Positions 1-6,834 of a DNA stretch of 24,837 nt are shown piece after piece. This DNA comes from 2-01-FULL-45-10 sp964433975 (GTDB lineage Bacteria; Omnitrophota; Gorgyraeia; 2-01-FULL-45-10), in assembly GCA_964433975.1 (NCBI GenBank), contig CAYSSS010000023.1:1-24837 (forward strand), given 5' to 3'. Both the position numbers and the translations under genes were made by a program. The notes below the pieces were generated by a model. The model was not told the DNA's origin. It saw only the letters and a list, made by a program, of their open reading frames with translations, and did no database searches. Within the stretch, counting starts at the first letter, position 1; every line of letters starts with the position of its first letter.

Positions 1-43
1 TGGCATTGTGAGGTCACGAGTTCGATTCTCGTCAGCTCCACCA
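1..43 (+). tRNA. tRNA-Ala (GGC), 5' part missing
   Basis: Only the 3' half of the tRNA lies in the window. The first base is the conserved T33, followed by anticodon GGC and A37. The T-arm is ACGAG / TTCGATT / CTCGT (16-32). The 3' acceptor strand CAGCTCC (33-39) is followed by discriminator A40 and an encoded CCA (41-43). Position 70 is T, which would give the G3:U70 pair that identifies alanine tRNA, in agreement with the anticodon. The variable loop appears to be 4 nt rather than the usual 5. The 5' half lies upstream of the window, so the acceptor pairing cannot be checked. Confidence 0.9.
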
Positions 44-89
44 TGTACCACTCGCGAAAACTAGAGATAGCCATCGCTCGGGTACATGG
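41..89. repeat. Perfect 9-bp inverted repeat overlapping the tRNA-Ala 3' end
   Basis: CCATGTACC (41-49) and GGTACATGG (81-89) are exact reverse complements separated by 31 nt. The left arm includes the CCA end of tRNA-Ala. No T-run follows the right arm, so this is not a standard intrinsic terminator. It may affect 3' maturation of the tRNA or be chance. Confidence 0.5.
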
Positions 90-111
90 CACGGCCTTAA
101 TGAAATTATTT

Positions 112-197
112 GCTGGAGTGGTGGAATGGCATACACGTCGGTCTCAAAAACCGATAAGCGTAAGCTTGTGAGGGTTCAACTCCCTCCTCCAGCACCA
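112..197 (+). tRNA. tRNA-Leu (CAA)
   Basis: Complete class II tRNA. Acceptor GCTGGAG (112-118) pairs with CTCCAGC (187-193), followed by discriminator A194 and encoded CCA (195-197). The anticodon stem is TCGGT/ACCGA (138-142, 150-154) with loop CTCAAAA, so the anticodon is CAA at 145-147 and reads UUG. The long variable arm forms AAGC-GTAA-GCTT (156-167). The T-stem GAGGG/CCCTC encloses TTCAACT (170-186). It sits 68 nt after tRNA-Ala and 22 nt before nfo, so all three may share a transcript. Confidence 0.96.
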
Positions 198-219
198 GTC
201 TTTTTCGCAGGAACTATCT

Positions 220-1065
220 ATGCGTCGAATAGGAGTCCATGTCTCTATAGCCGGCAAGATCTGGGAGTCGCTCGAGAGGGCGAGGGCCCTTGGCTGCAAC
301 ACGATGCAGATCTTCAGCCGCAATCCCAGGCTCTGGCAGGCGGCGGAGTTCGATCCGTCCGATATAGCGAATTTTAAGAAGCTAAAAGACGATTACGACA
401 TCGCTCCCGTAGCGGTGCACATACCCTACATAATAAATCTCGCCACCCCGATAGATGGCCTCTACAGGAAGTCGATAGTAGCTTATATGGAGGATATCTC
501 GAGAGCCGATGTACTGGGCGTGGAGTATGTCGTCACGCATCTCGGCAGCCACGTCGGAACCGGTGAGGATAAGGGGATAAAAAGATTCAGCGCCGCCTTA
601 AACCAGATCATCAATAAGACCAGGCCCAAGACGATGATACTTTTGGAGAATACGGCCGGCTCCGGCTCATGCATAGGATATAAATTTGAGCATATCAAGA
701 GCATAATAGACGAGCTGGACCGCCCCGAAAGGGTAGGCGTCTGTCTCGATACGGCCCATACGTTCGAATCGGGCTACGATATCAAGACGAAGGCGGGGCT
801 GCAAAAGACATTAAATAAGTTCGATAAATTGATAGGGCTGGATAAGATCAAGGTAGTCCATTTCAATGACAGCCTCTCTGAGCTGGGCTCTCACGTCGAC
901 AGGCACCAGCATATAGGTAAGGGCAATATAGGCCCGGCGGCCATGAAGCGAATAATAAATCATCCCGGATTGAAAGACGCGGCATTCATAATGGAGACGC
1001 CAAAGAAGACGGATAAAGACGATAAGATGAATCTCAAAATAGTAAGAGGATTCATAAAAGGATAA
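220..1065 (+). CDS. nfo: Endonuclease IV (AP endonuclease)
   Basis: Predicted zinc-dependent apurinic/apyrimidinic endonuclease for base excision repair; 281 residues against about 285 in E. coli Nfo. All nine metal ligands expected for the three-zinc site of this TIM-barrel family are present: H67, H107, E143, D177, H180, H214, D227, H229 and E259. They lie in the recognisable motifs VHIPYIINLATP, THLGSH, LLENTAGSG, CLDTAHTFESGYD, HFNDS, DRHQHIGKG and IMETPK. The start ATG is preceded by AGGA at 209-212, 7 nt upstream. The gene begins 22 nt after tRNA-Leu, and its stop is one base before the leuS start, so the two are probably cotranscribed and translationally coupled. Confidence 0.97.
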   Translation: MRRIGVHVSIAGKIWESLERARALGCNTMQIFSRNPRLWQAAEFDPSDIANFKKLKDDYDIAPVAVHIPYIINLATPIDGLYRKSIVAYMEDISRADVLGVEYVVTHLGSHVGTGEDKGIKRFSAALNQIINKTRPKTMILLENTAGSGSCIGYKFEHIKSIIDELDRPERVGVCLDTAHTFESGYDIKTKAGLQKTLNKFDKLIGLDKIKVVHFNDSLSELGSHVDRHQHIGKGNIGPAAMKRIINHPGLKDAAFIMETPKKTDKDDKMNLKIVRGFIKG

Positions 1066-1066
1066 G

Positions 1067-3562
1067 ATGACGACGCAGGACGAAAGATCATATCCGTTTG
1101 ATAAAATAGAGCCCAAGTGGCAGAAGTTCTGGCGCGACAAGGGCCTCTTCAAAGCGGATACGGCCGATTATAAAGATAAATACTACTGTCTGATGATGTT
1201 CCCGTATCCGTCGGCGGCTCTTCATGTGGGCCACGGCAGGAACTATATTATCGGCGACGTCGTGGCGCGTTATAAGATGATGCGCGGATTCAATGTGCTC
1301 GCTCCCATGGGCTTTGACGCATTCGGCCTCCCGGCCGAAAACGCGGCCATAAAAAGCGGGGTCCATCCCGAAGAGTCTACGCTGAACAACATAAAGACGA
1401 TGAAGCGCCAGCTTGCCCAGTGGGGCGTTGAATATGACTGGGATAGGGAAGTCATATCATGCGAGCCCGCCTATTACAAATGGACCCAATGGATATTCAC
1501 CAAACTTTATGAAGAGGGCCTTGCCTACAAGAAGAAAGCGTTCGTCAACTGGTGCCCTTCATGCAAAACCGTGCTCGCCAATGAGCAGGTAGTGGACGGC
1601 GCATGTGAAAGATGTGACTCCGAGGTTGCGCAGAAAGATCTCGAACAATGGTTCTTCAAGATCACGCATTACGCCGAAAGATTATTGAGTGACCTTGAGA
1701 ATTTGCCTCACTGGCCCGAGCGCGTTAAGGCCATGCAGAAGAACTGGATAGGCAAGAGCGAGGGTGTGGAGATAGACTTTAAGATCGAGGGCATGTCAGA
1801 CACATTGAAATGCTATACCACCAGGATCGATACTATTTACGGTGCCACGTTCATAGCTCTGGCGCCCGAACATCCCCTCGTTGAGAAGCTGATAGCCGGG
1901 TCACAGGATGAAAAAAACTCTCTCAAATCGATACGGAAGATGCGCGCCGAGAGCAGGATCTCCAGGGCGGACGCTCTGGTGGCGAAGGAGGGCGTATTCA
2001 CCGGCAGGTTTGTGATAAACCCGGTCAATAACGAAAAGATACCCATATGGGTCTCCAATTACATCCTCATGGAATACGGCACCGGCGCCATTATGGCGGT
2101 CCCGGCCCATGACCAGAGAGATTTTGAATTTGCCAAACTCTATAAATTACCCATAAAGGTCGTGATAGATGACCCCGCCCGGGCTCTCGACGCCGGCACC
2201 ATGAAAGAAGCGTATGTGAGTGAAGGCGTAATGGTGAATTCCCAGGCATTCAACGGGATAAGATCCGAAGTAGCCGTAGAAAAGATAGCCGATCATTTTG
2301 AAGAGAAGAAGATGGGAAAGAGGTCCGTCCAGTATAAGTTAAGGGACTGGCTGATCTCGCGGCAAAGGTATTGGGGAGCCCCCATACCGATAGTATATTG
2401 TCCGCAATGCGGCATCGTCGCCATCCCAGAAAAAGATCTGCCAGTTCTTCTGCCTAAGAGCGTCGAGTTCAGGCCTACGGGTGAGTCGCCGTTGAAATTT
2501 TCGGACGACTTCGTGAATACAAAATGTCCAAAGTGTCACGGCCCGGCAAAGAGAGAGACCGACACGATGGATACCTTCGTCGATTCCAGCTGGTATTATC
2601 TCAGATATATAACGCCGCGTCTTAAGGACAAGCCTTTCGATACGGAGCTTGTGAACAGGTGGCTTCCGGTTGACCAGTACATAGGCGGAGTAGAACACGC
2701 GATACTGCACCTTTTGTATTCGAGGTTCATAACAAAATTCCTCTTTGATATAAAGATGACCGGGTTTGACGAGCCTTTCAAGAACCTCTTCACACAGGGG
2801 ATGATAATAAAGGATGGCGCGAAGATGTCGAAGTCCAAGGGTAACGTCGTCAGCCCCGATAAGTTGATCGCCGATTACGGCGCCGATACGGTAAGGCTCT
2901 ATACTCTCTTCATCGGCCCTCCGGAGAAGGACGCGGAATGGTCGGATCGAGGGGCTGAGGGTTCTTATAGATTTTTGGGCAGGGTATGGAGGCTGGTAGA
3001 GAAAGTTCATAGTTCAAAGTTGAAAGTTGATAGTCAAAAAAGAGAGCCTACTAAAGAAGAGCTGTCGCTGCGGCGCAAGACGCACCTCACCATAAAAAAA
3101 GTTACCGAAGATCTAGACGGAGGTTTTCATTTCAATACGGCCATAAGCTCTATAATGGAGCTGGTAAATGAGACGTACGATCTCCTAGCCGTTGAAGGCG
3201 CCAACGATGCCGTAAAGCAGAAAGCCCTTGATGGAGCGGTCGAAGCGATTGTCATACTGCTCTCGCCGTTCGTTCCGCATATAGCCGAGGAACTTTGGCA
3301 AAACTTGTGTAAACCTAACAGCATATTCAAGGTGAAATGGCCCGAATACGACAGGTCGGCGATAGTCGCGGATGTTCTTACCATGGTGGTCCAGGTGAAC
3401 GGCAAATTAAGGTCCAAAGTCGAAGTCCCTTTCGCGATCGGAGAGTCGGAGCTCAAGGTAAAAGTTATGGAGGACCCTAAGATAAAAGAGATCACGAAAG
3501 GCAAGATAGTTAAGAACTTTATCGTAGTCCCGAAAAAGCTGGTCAATATCGTCGTGGGGTAA
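1067..3562 (+). CDS. leuS: Leucyl-tRNA synthetase
   Basis: Class Ia synthetase charging tRNA-Leu in the cytoplasm; 831 residues, normal for bacterial LeuRS. The HIGH signature appears as HVGH (residues 53-56). CxxC pairs (CPSC...CERC near residue 165 and CPQC...CPKC near 445-490) suggest zinc-binding knuckles. The CP1 editing domain shows TTRIDTIYGATF and the GTGAIMAVPAHD motif that recognises mischarged amino acids. KMSKS is at 586-590. The C-terminus ends in the usual NFIVVP...VNIVV. AAGGA (1058-1062) is the ribosome site, only 4 nt from the ATG. An atypical stretch near residues 647-657, just before the anticodon-binding domain, is encoded by a heptamer repeat (3004-3035). A complete tRNA-Leu lies 0.9 kb upstream. 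Confidence 0.98.
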   Translation: MTTQDERSYPFDKIEPKWQKFWRDKGLFKADTADYKDKYYCLMMFPYPSAALHVGHGRNYIIGDVVARYKMMRGFNVLAPMGFDAFGLPAENAAIKSGVHPEESTLNNIKTMKRQLAQWGVEYDWDREVISCEPAYYKWTQWIFTKLYEEGLAYKKKAFVNWCPSCKTVLANEQVVDGACERCDSEVAQKDLEQWFFKITHYAERLLSDLENLPHWPERVKAMQKNWIGKSEGVEIDFKIEGMSDTLKCYTTRIDTIYGATFIALAPEHPLVEKLIAGSQDEKNSLKSIRKMRAESRISRADALVAKEGVFTGRFVINPVNNEKIPIWVSNYILMEYGTGAIMAVPAHDQRDFEFAKLYKLPIKVVIDDPARALDAGTMKEAYVSEGVMVNSQAFNGIRSEVAVEKIADHFEEKKMGKRSVQYKLRDWLISRQRYWGAPIPIVYCPQCGIVAIPEKDLPVLLPKSVEFRPTGESPLKFSDDFVNTKCPKCHGPAKRETDTMDTFVDSSWYYLRYITPRLKDKPFDTELVNRWLPVDQYIGGVEHAILHLLYSRFITKFLFDIKMTGFDEPFKNLFTQGMIIKDGAKMSKSKGNVVSPDKLIADYGADTVRLYTLFIGPPEKDAEWSDRGAEGSYRFLGRVWRLVEKVHSSKLKVDSQKREPTKEELSLRRKTHLTIKKVTEDLDGGFHFNTAISSIMELVNETYDLLAVEGANDAVKQKALDGAVEAIVILLSPFVPHIAEELWQNLCKPNSIFKVKWPEYDRSAIVADVLTMVVQVNGKLRSKVEVPFAIGESELKVKVMEDPKIKEITKGKIVKNFIVVPKKLVNIVVG
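3004..3035. repeat. Tandem 7-bp repeat inside leuS
   Basis: Four consecutive heptamers, AGTTCAT, AGTTCAA, AGTTGAA and AGTTGAT, then a partial AGTC, follow consensus AGTTSAW. They encode the lysine/serine-rich insert near LeuRS residues 647-657, between the catalytic core and the anticodon-binding domain. A degenerate heptamer array of similar type occurs at 13262-13289. Short heptanucleotide tandem repeats are known as dispersed elements in other bacteria such as Anabaena (STRR). Kinship with those is not implied. Confidence 0.7.
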
Positions 3563-3565
3563 CCC

Positions 3566-3584
3566 CTTCGGCGGGCTCAGGGCT
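3566..3584. repeat. Possible fragment of a palindromic repeat between leuS and comEA
   Basis: The 23-nt leuS-comEA spacer contains CCTTCGGCGGGCTCAGGG, close to one arm of the palindrome nested at 20216-20259 (CCTTCGAC...GCTCAGGAC). It may be a degenerate half element. The similarity is short, so confidence is low. No good Shine-Dalgarno other than this stretch precedes comEA. Confidence 0.3.
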
Positions 3585-3585
3585 T

Positions 3586-3933
3586 ATGTTCAATCTCAGG
3601 AATACCGAAAAATTCATCATAATCTTTTTATTTGCCGCCCTGCTAACAGGCCTCTCCCTAAAGACCTGCAGTAAAGATAAGAGAATAGTCGATGTAAAGA
3701 TAAAGAGTTTTGATTACGAGCCCTCTAAAGAGTCGCCCATTAAGGTAAACATAAATGAAGCGGACGACGAGGCTCTCGCCGGACTTGAAGGCATAGGGCC
3801 GTCGCTTGCCCGGAGAATATCCGCATACAGGTCCGAGAAGGGCCTCTTCGGGTCCGTGGAAGAGCTTAAGAAGGTCAAGGGTATCGGGGAGAAGCTCTTC
3901 GAAAAGATCAAAGACGAGGTATCTGTAGAGTGA
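3586..3933 (+). CDS. comEA: ComEA-like helix-hairpin-helix protein
   Basis: Small membrane-anchored DNA-binding protein of 115 residues, likely the periplasmic DNA receptor for transformation. Residues 10-25 form one hydrophobic segment. After a short polar linker come two helix-hairpin-helix motifs: the first around 53-82 with the family signature VNINEAD and GIGPSLARRI, the second around 93-109 with VKGIGEKLFEKI. These GIG loops bind DNA backbone in ComEA relatives. Length fits the short ComEA form lacking the SLBB domain. Its stop overlaps the GTG start of comEC (GTGA at 3930-3933), which supports the functional pairing. The start lacks a strong Shine-Dalgarno. Confidence 0.88.
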   Translation: MFNLRNTEKFIIIFLFAALLTGLSLKTCSKDKRIVDVKIKSFDYEPSKESPIKVNINEADDEALAGLEGIGPSLARRISAYRSEKGLFGSVEELKKVKGIGEKLFEKIKDEVSVE

Positions 3934-6296
3934 AGCGCCCCGTCCTTTATTGCGCCATATCCCTGATCCTCGGGATATATCTTGCCGCTCTCCTGAATTT
4001 CCAGATCGTTTTGACAATAATATTCAGCGCAACTTTGCTCGTTCTCGCCGCGCTATTCTTTAAGAAGAATATCATCTCGCACATCCTGCTCTACTTGGCG
4101 ATCATCCTCTTTGGCGCGGCGTACTGTCAAAATTACAATATCCTGCCGGCCGCTCACATATCGAATTTCATATCCCGTGGCAGCGGCGAGGTGTCGCTTA
4201 AGGGTAGAGTGACAGATGACCCGGCCGTTAAAAAAGCTTTTTATGGCAAAGAGAAGATATCCTTCCTCTTGAAGGCGGATCTCATCGATACCGGCGAAGG
4301 CTGGCGGAAGACCGAAGGTATCGTCAAAACCGAGATGTATGCCGAAGAGAAGACCCCCGGCCCGGATTTCGGTGACGACATAGTCATTACGGGCAAGCTC
4401 TCCCGCCCGGGCGGCCTGAAGAATCCCGGGCTTTTTGACTATTCGAACTATCTGGCCTTAAAGAACGTATACGCCGTTCTTACGGTGAACGGAGCCCGGG
4501 CCGCACATACAATTAAAAAAGGTCCTGCGAATCCAGTACAAAGATGGGCGTATTTTTTAAGGCACAAGATAAGGGCTTCCATACAGGACTGCGTGGTAAG
4601 TCCTTACAGCGGGTTTCTCAAGGCGATACTTATAGGAGAGAGGCAAGAGCTCGAGGGCGCGGTAAAGGACGATTTTGTAAAGACCGGCACCGTTCATCTC
4701 CTGGCGATAAGCGGCCTGCACGTGGCTCTTGTGGCGGCCATATTTATCTTCATCTTCAGGCTGCTAAGGGTCCCCAAGAAGTTCAGGCTTATTTCCGCGG
4801 CGGCTATTCTTATAATCTACTCATTTGTTGCGGGTTCGAATCCGCCAGTGGTACGGGCGACTATAATATTCACGATATTCGCTCTTGGCTATATCATGAT
4901 GAGGGATGCGAATATATTGAACTCATTGGCCATAGCCGCATTTTTGATACTTTTATGGAACCCGAAAGAGCTCTTCAACCCGAGCTTTCAGTTATCCTTC
5001 GCTTCTGTCTTGTCTATAGTGTTGTTCGCGCCAAAGATTGAGGAGGCGTTCAGCATAAAGAATAATTACCTCGTGAAGAGCGTATCGGTTTCGATAGCGG
5101 CCGTCATCGGGGTGCTGCCTATAGTGGCCAGGTACTTCAACATAATATCGCCGTGCGCGATCATCGCGAACCTCATCATGATACCCGCTCTATTCATAAT
5201 AGTCGCGGGATCGTTCGTTTTCCTGGCCATCTCTTTTTTGGGTTTCGTCGCTCTTGCCGGATATGCCGGCGCGCTCTTATCCTTCTTCATGAAATTGACC
5301 TTCTCCGTAAATAGCATGCTTTCACATATACCGCTGGCCTATTTCAGGGTTCCGGCGCCTTCGGCTCTATTCATGATATTGTATTACGTTACGGTCTTCC
5401 TGATATTCTTTTTGCCGCGCAACAGGCACACGCTTCTCTACGTCTTGCTGTCTGTGAACTTAATGGTATGGCCCGGCGCACTGGCCGGAAGGGAAGACTC
5501 AACTCTAAAAATAACTTTTCTGGATGTAGGCAAGGGCGACTCTATTCTTCTCGAATTTCCGGATAAAAGGAGTATGCTTATCGACGGAGGTTCCGGAGGC
5601 ATAGGCGCGGGTTTTGACGCTGGCGAAAATGTTGTGGCGCCTTATCTCTGGAACAGGTCGATACATTATCTTGACGCGCTCGTCGTCACGCATTTTCACG
5701 AGGACCACATGGGCGGAGTTCTCTATATTTTGAAAAATTTCAATATAGGATGCGTCATGGATAACGGGATAGCGCCGCAGGGGGATAGACGGCTTTACGA
5801 TGAATACAGGCGCATAATATACAAGCGCGGGATCAGGCGGCTCGTAATAGCGGACAAAGACGAGATAACTGGTTTCGGAGCAGTCAGGCTTTATGTTTTA
5901 AACCCGCCCGAAGAGCAGAGTTTTTCCGACCCAAACAACGATTCGATAGTGATAAAACTTGAATACAGGAATTTCGGCGCCATATTTACCGGCGATATTT
6001 CGAGTGACGCTATGGAGCGCATTTTTTCATACGACGGCCTGCTGCGCTCCGATCTGCTGAAGGTCCCGCATCATGGCGGGTCATTGGGGAAGGAGAGAGT
6101 GGCGGACAAATTTTTTAATCTGGTATCCGCCGAAGCTTTGGTCACAAGTTCCGGAGAAAAATTCAGCCGCGGGCCCGGGAAAAATAGAATGCGCGGCCCG
6201 AAAAAAGTTTCTTACGACACAAAAGTGAATGGGGCCGTAACCGTTTTTACAAAAGGGGATGGCTTTAAAATTGAGCCATTTTGCCAAAAGAACTAG
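3930..6296 (+). CDS. comEC: ComEC/Rec2 DNA uptake channel
   Basis: Polytopic inner-membrane protein of 788 residues (about 776 in B. subtilis ComEC) thought to pass single-stranded DNA into the cytoplasm. Hydrophobic segments near the N-terminus are followed by a soluble region (about residues 80-200, DUF4131-like) and the competence membrane domain with the conserved LLAISGLHVAL motif near residue 260. A C-terminal metallo-beta-lactamase domain starts near residue 525 (ITFLDVGKGDS). It shows HFHEDH (588-593), GDISS and HHGGS (714-718), which are metal-binding and possibly nuclease motifs. GTG is the likely start because it overlaps the comEA stop by 4 nt and MKRPVLY leads straight into the first membrane segment. 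It is probably the last gene of the nfo-leuS-comEA-comEC unit. Confidence 0.95.
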   Translation: MKRPVLYCAISLILGIYLAALLNFQIVLTIIFSATLLVLAALFFKKNIISHILLYLAIILFGAAYCQNYNILPAAHISNFISRGSGEVSLKGRVTDDPAVKKAFYGKEKISFLLKADLIDTGEGWRKTEGIVKTEMYAEEKTPGPDFGDDIVITGKLSRPGGLKNPGLFDYSNYLALKNVYAVLTVNGARAAHTIKKGPANPVQRWAYFLRHKIRASIQDCVVSPYSGFLKAILIGERQELEGAVKDDFVKTGTVHLLAISGLHVALVAAIFIFIFRLLRVPKKFRLISAAAILIIYSFVAGSNPPVVRATIIFTIFALGYIMMRDANILNSLAIAAFLILLWNPKELFNPSFQLSFASVLSIVLFAPKIEEAFSIKNNYLVKSVSVSIAAVIGVLPIVARYFNIISPCAIIANLIMIPALFIIVAGSFVFLAISFLGFVALAGYAGALLSFFMKLTFSVNSMLSHIPLAYFRVPAPSALFMILYYVTVFLIFFLPRNRHTLLYVLLSVNLMVWPGALAGREDSTLKITFLDVGKGDSILLEFPDKRSMLIDGGSGGIGAGFDAGENVVAPYLWNRSIHYLDALVVTHFHEDHMGGVLYILKNFNIGCVMDNGIAPQGDRRLYDEYRRIIYKRGIRRLVIADKDEITGFGAVRLYVLNPPEEQSFSDPNNDSIVIKLEYRNFGAIFTGDISSDAMERIFSYDGLLRSDLLKVPHHGGSLGKERVADKFFNLVSAEALVTSSGEKFSRGPGKNRMRGPKKVSYDTKVNGAVTVFTKGDGFKIEPFCQKN

Positions 6297-6313
6297 CTTT
6301 TTTATACTTTACC

Positions 6314-6342
6314 TTGACAAAATAGACATCGTGTGGTATATT
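6314..6342 (+). promoter_or_regulatory. Sigma70-type promoter for the PilZ gene
   Basis: TTGACA (6314-6319), a 17-nt spacer and TATATT (6337-6342), a near-consensus vegetative promoter. Transcription would begin near 6349, leaving a leader of about 60 nt rich in A and T before the ATG at 6412. It separates the PilZ gene from the comEC operon. Confidence 0.75.
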
Positions 6343-6411
6343 TGCGTCAACGGGAAATAATATATTATACTTTTTTGTTTCAGTTCTACAAATGAAAGGT
6401 AGAAATAGACG

Positions 6412-6777
6412 ATGGAGACGCGCACTGATAATGTAACAGAAAGGCGTCGCTTTCAGAGGATAGAGTCAAATCTTCCTCTGCGTTACAAAAATATCAGGAC
6501 AGCAACCGTTCCGATGGGATCTCTCACCAAAGATATCAGTGAGGGCGGAATACGCTTTAAGACGAATGAGTTCATTTCTCTCGCCTGCCGGCTCGTTGTG
6601 GAAATAACTTTGCCGACGGTGCAGAGGCCGATAAAAGCCATCTCCAAAGTGGCGTGGATTCGCAAGCTCTCGAGCGGAGAGCAGTATGAGCTCGGTAATC
6701 AGTTCCTGGAGATCTCAAAAGAAGACAGGTCCATTATTACCGATTACGTAAGCCGTTTGAACGGCGCGAGTCTATAA
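6412..6777 (+). CDS. PilZ domain protein
   Basis: Single-domain PilZ protein of 121 residues, predicted to bind cyclic di-GMP. The two signature motifs are present: RxxxR at R12-R16 and DxSxxG at D41, S43 and G46 (DISEGG). The rest is the expected beta-barrel, ending in a short helix. There is no signal peptide or membrane segment, so it should be a cytoplasmic effector or adaptor. A GAAAGG-like stretch about 12 nt upstream could be a weak ribosome site. It has its own promoter and sits between comEC and the BamD-like gene. The process it controls (motility, adhesion, polysaccharide) cannot be read from the sequence. Confidence 0.9.
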   Translation: METRTDNVTERRRFQRIESNLPLRYKNIRTATVPMGSLTKDISEGGIRFKTNEFISLACRLVVEITLPTVQRPIKAISKVAWIRKLSSGEQYELGNQFLEISKEDRSIITDYVSRLNGASL

Positions 6778-6794
6778 ATTACCGGCATTTTTCT

Positions 6795-6823
6795 TTGACC
6801 TTCAAAGCCCCGCGTGGTATAAT
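6795..6823 (+). promoter_or_regulatory. Promoter of the bamD-like/lptE/holA unit, near-leaderless
   Basis: TTGACC (6795-6800), 17-nt spacer, TATAAT (6818-6823). The -10 box ends only 11 nt before the ATG at 6835, so transcription should start about 4-6 nt upstream of the start codon. The intervening TCTCTCCTCAA contains no purine-rich ribosome site. Confidence 0.75.
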
Positions 6824-6834
6824 TCTCTCCTCAA

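Noticed and set aside
126..377. 83-codon ORF across tRNA-Leu and the start of nfo
   Set aside because: It runs through a complete tRNA and overlaps nfo in another frame; no recognisable protein features.
2339..3010. 223-codon minus-strand ORF inside leuS
   Set aside because: Fully covered by the well-conserved LeuRS catalytic domain; a shadow frame.
4544..5041. 165-codon plus-strand ORF in comEC
   Set aside because: Frame-shifted shadow of the ComEC membrane domain, which is intact through this stretch.
6255..6300. Intrinsic terminator after comEC
   Set aside because: There is a T-run at 6298-6303, but only a 4-bp GGCT/AGCC stem further upstream, too weak and too far to call.
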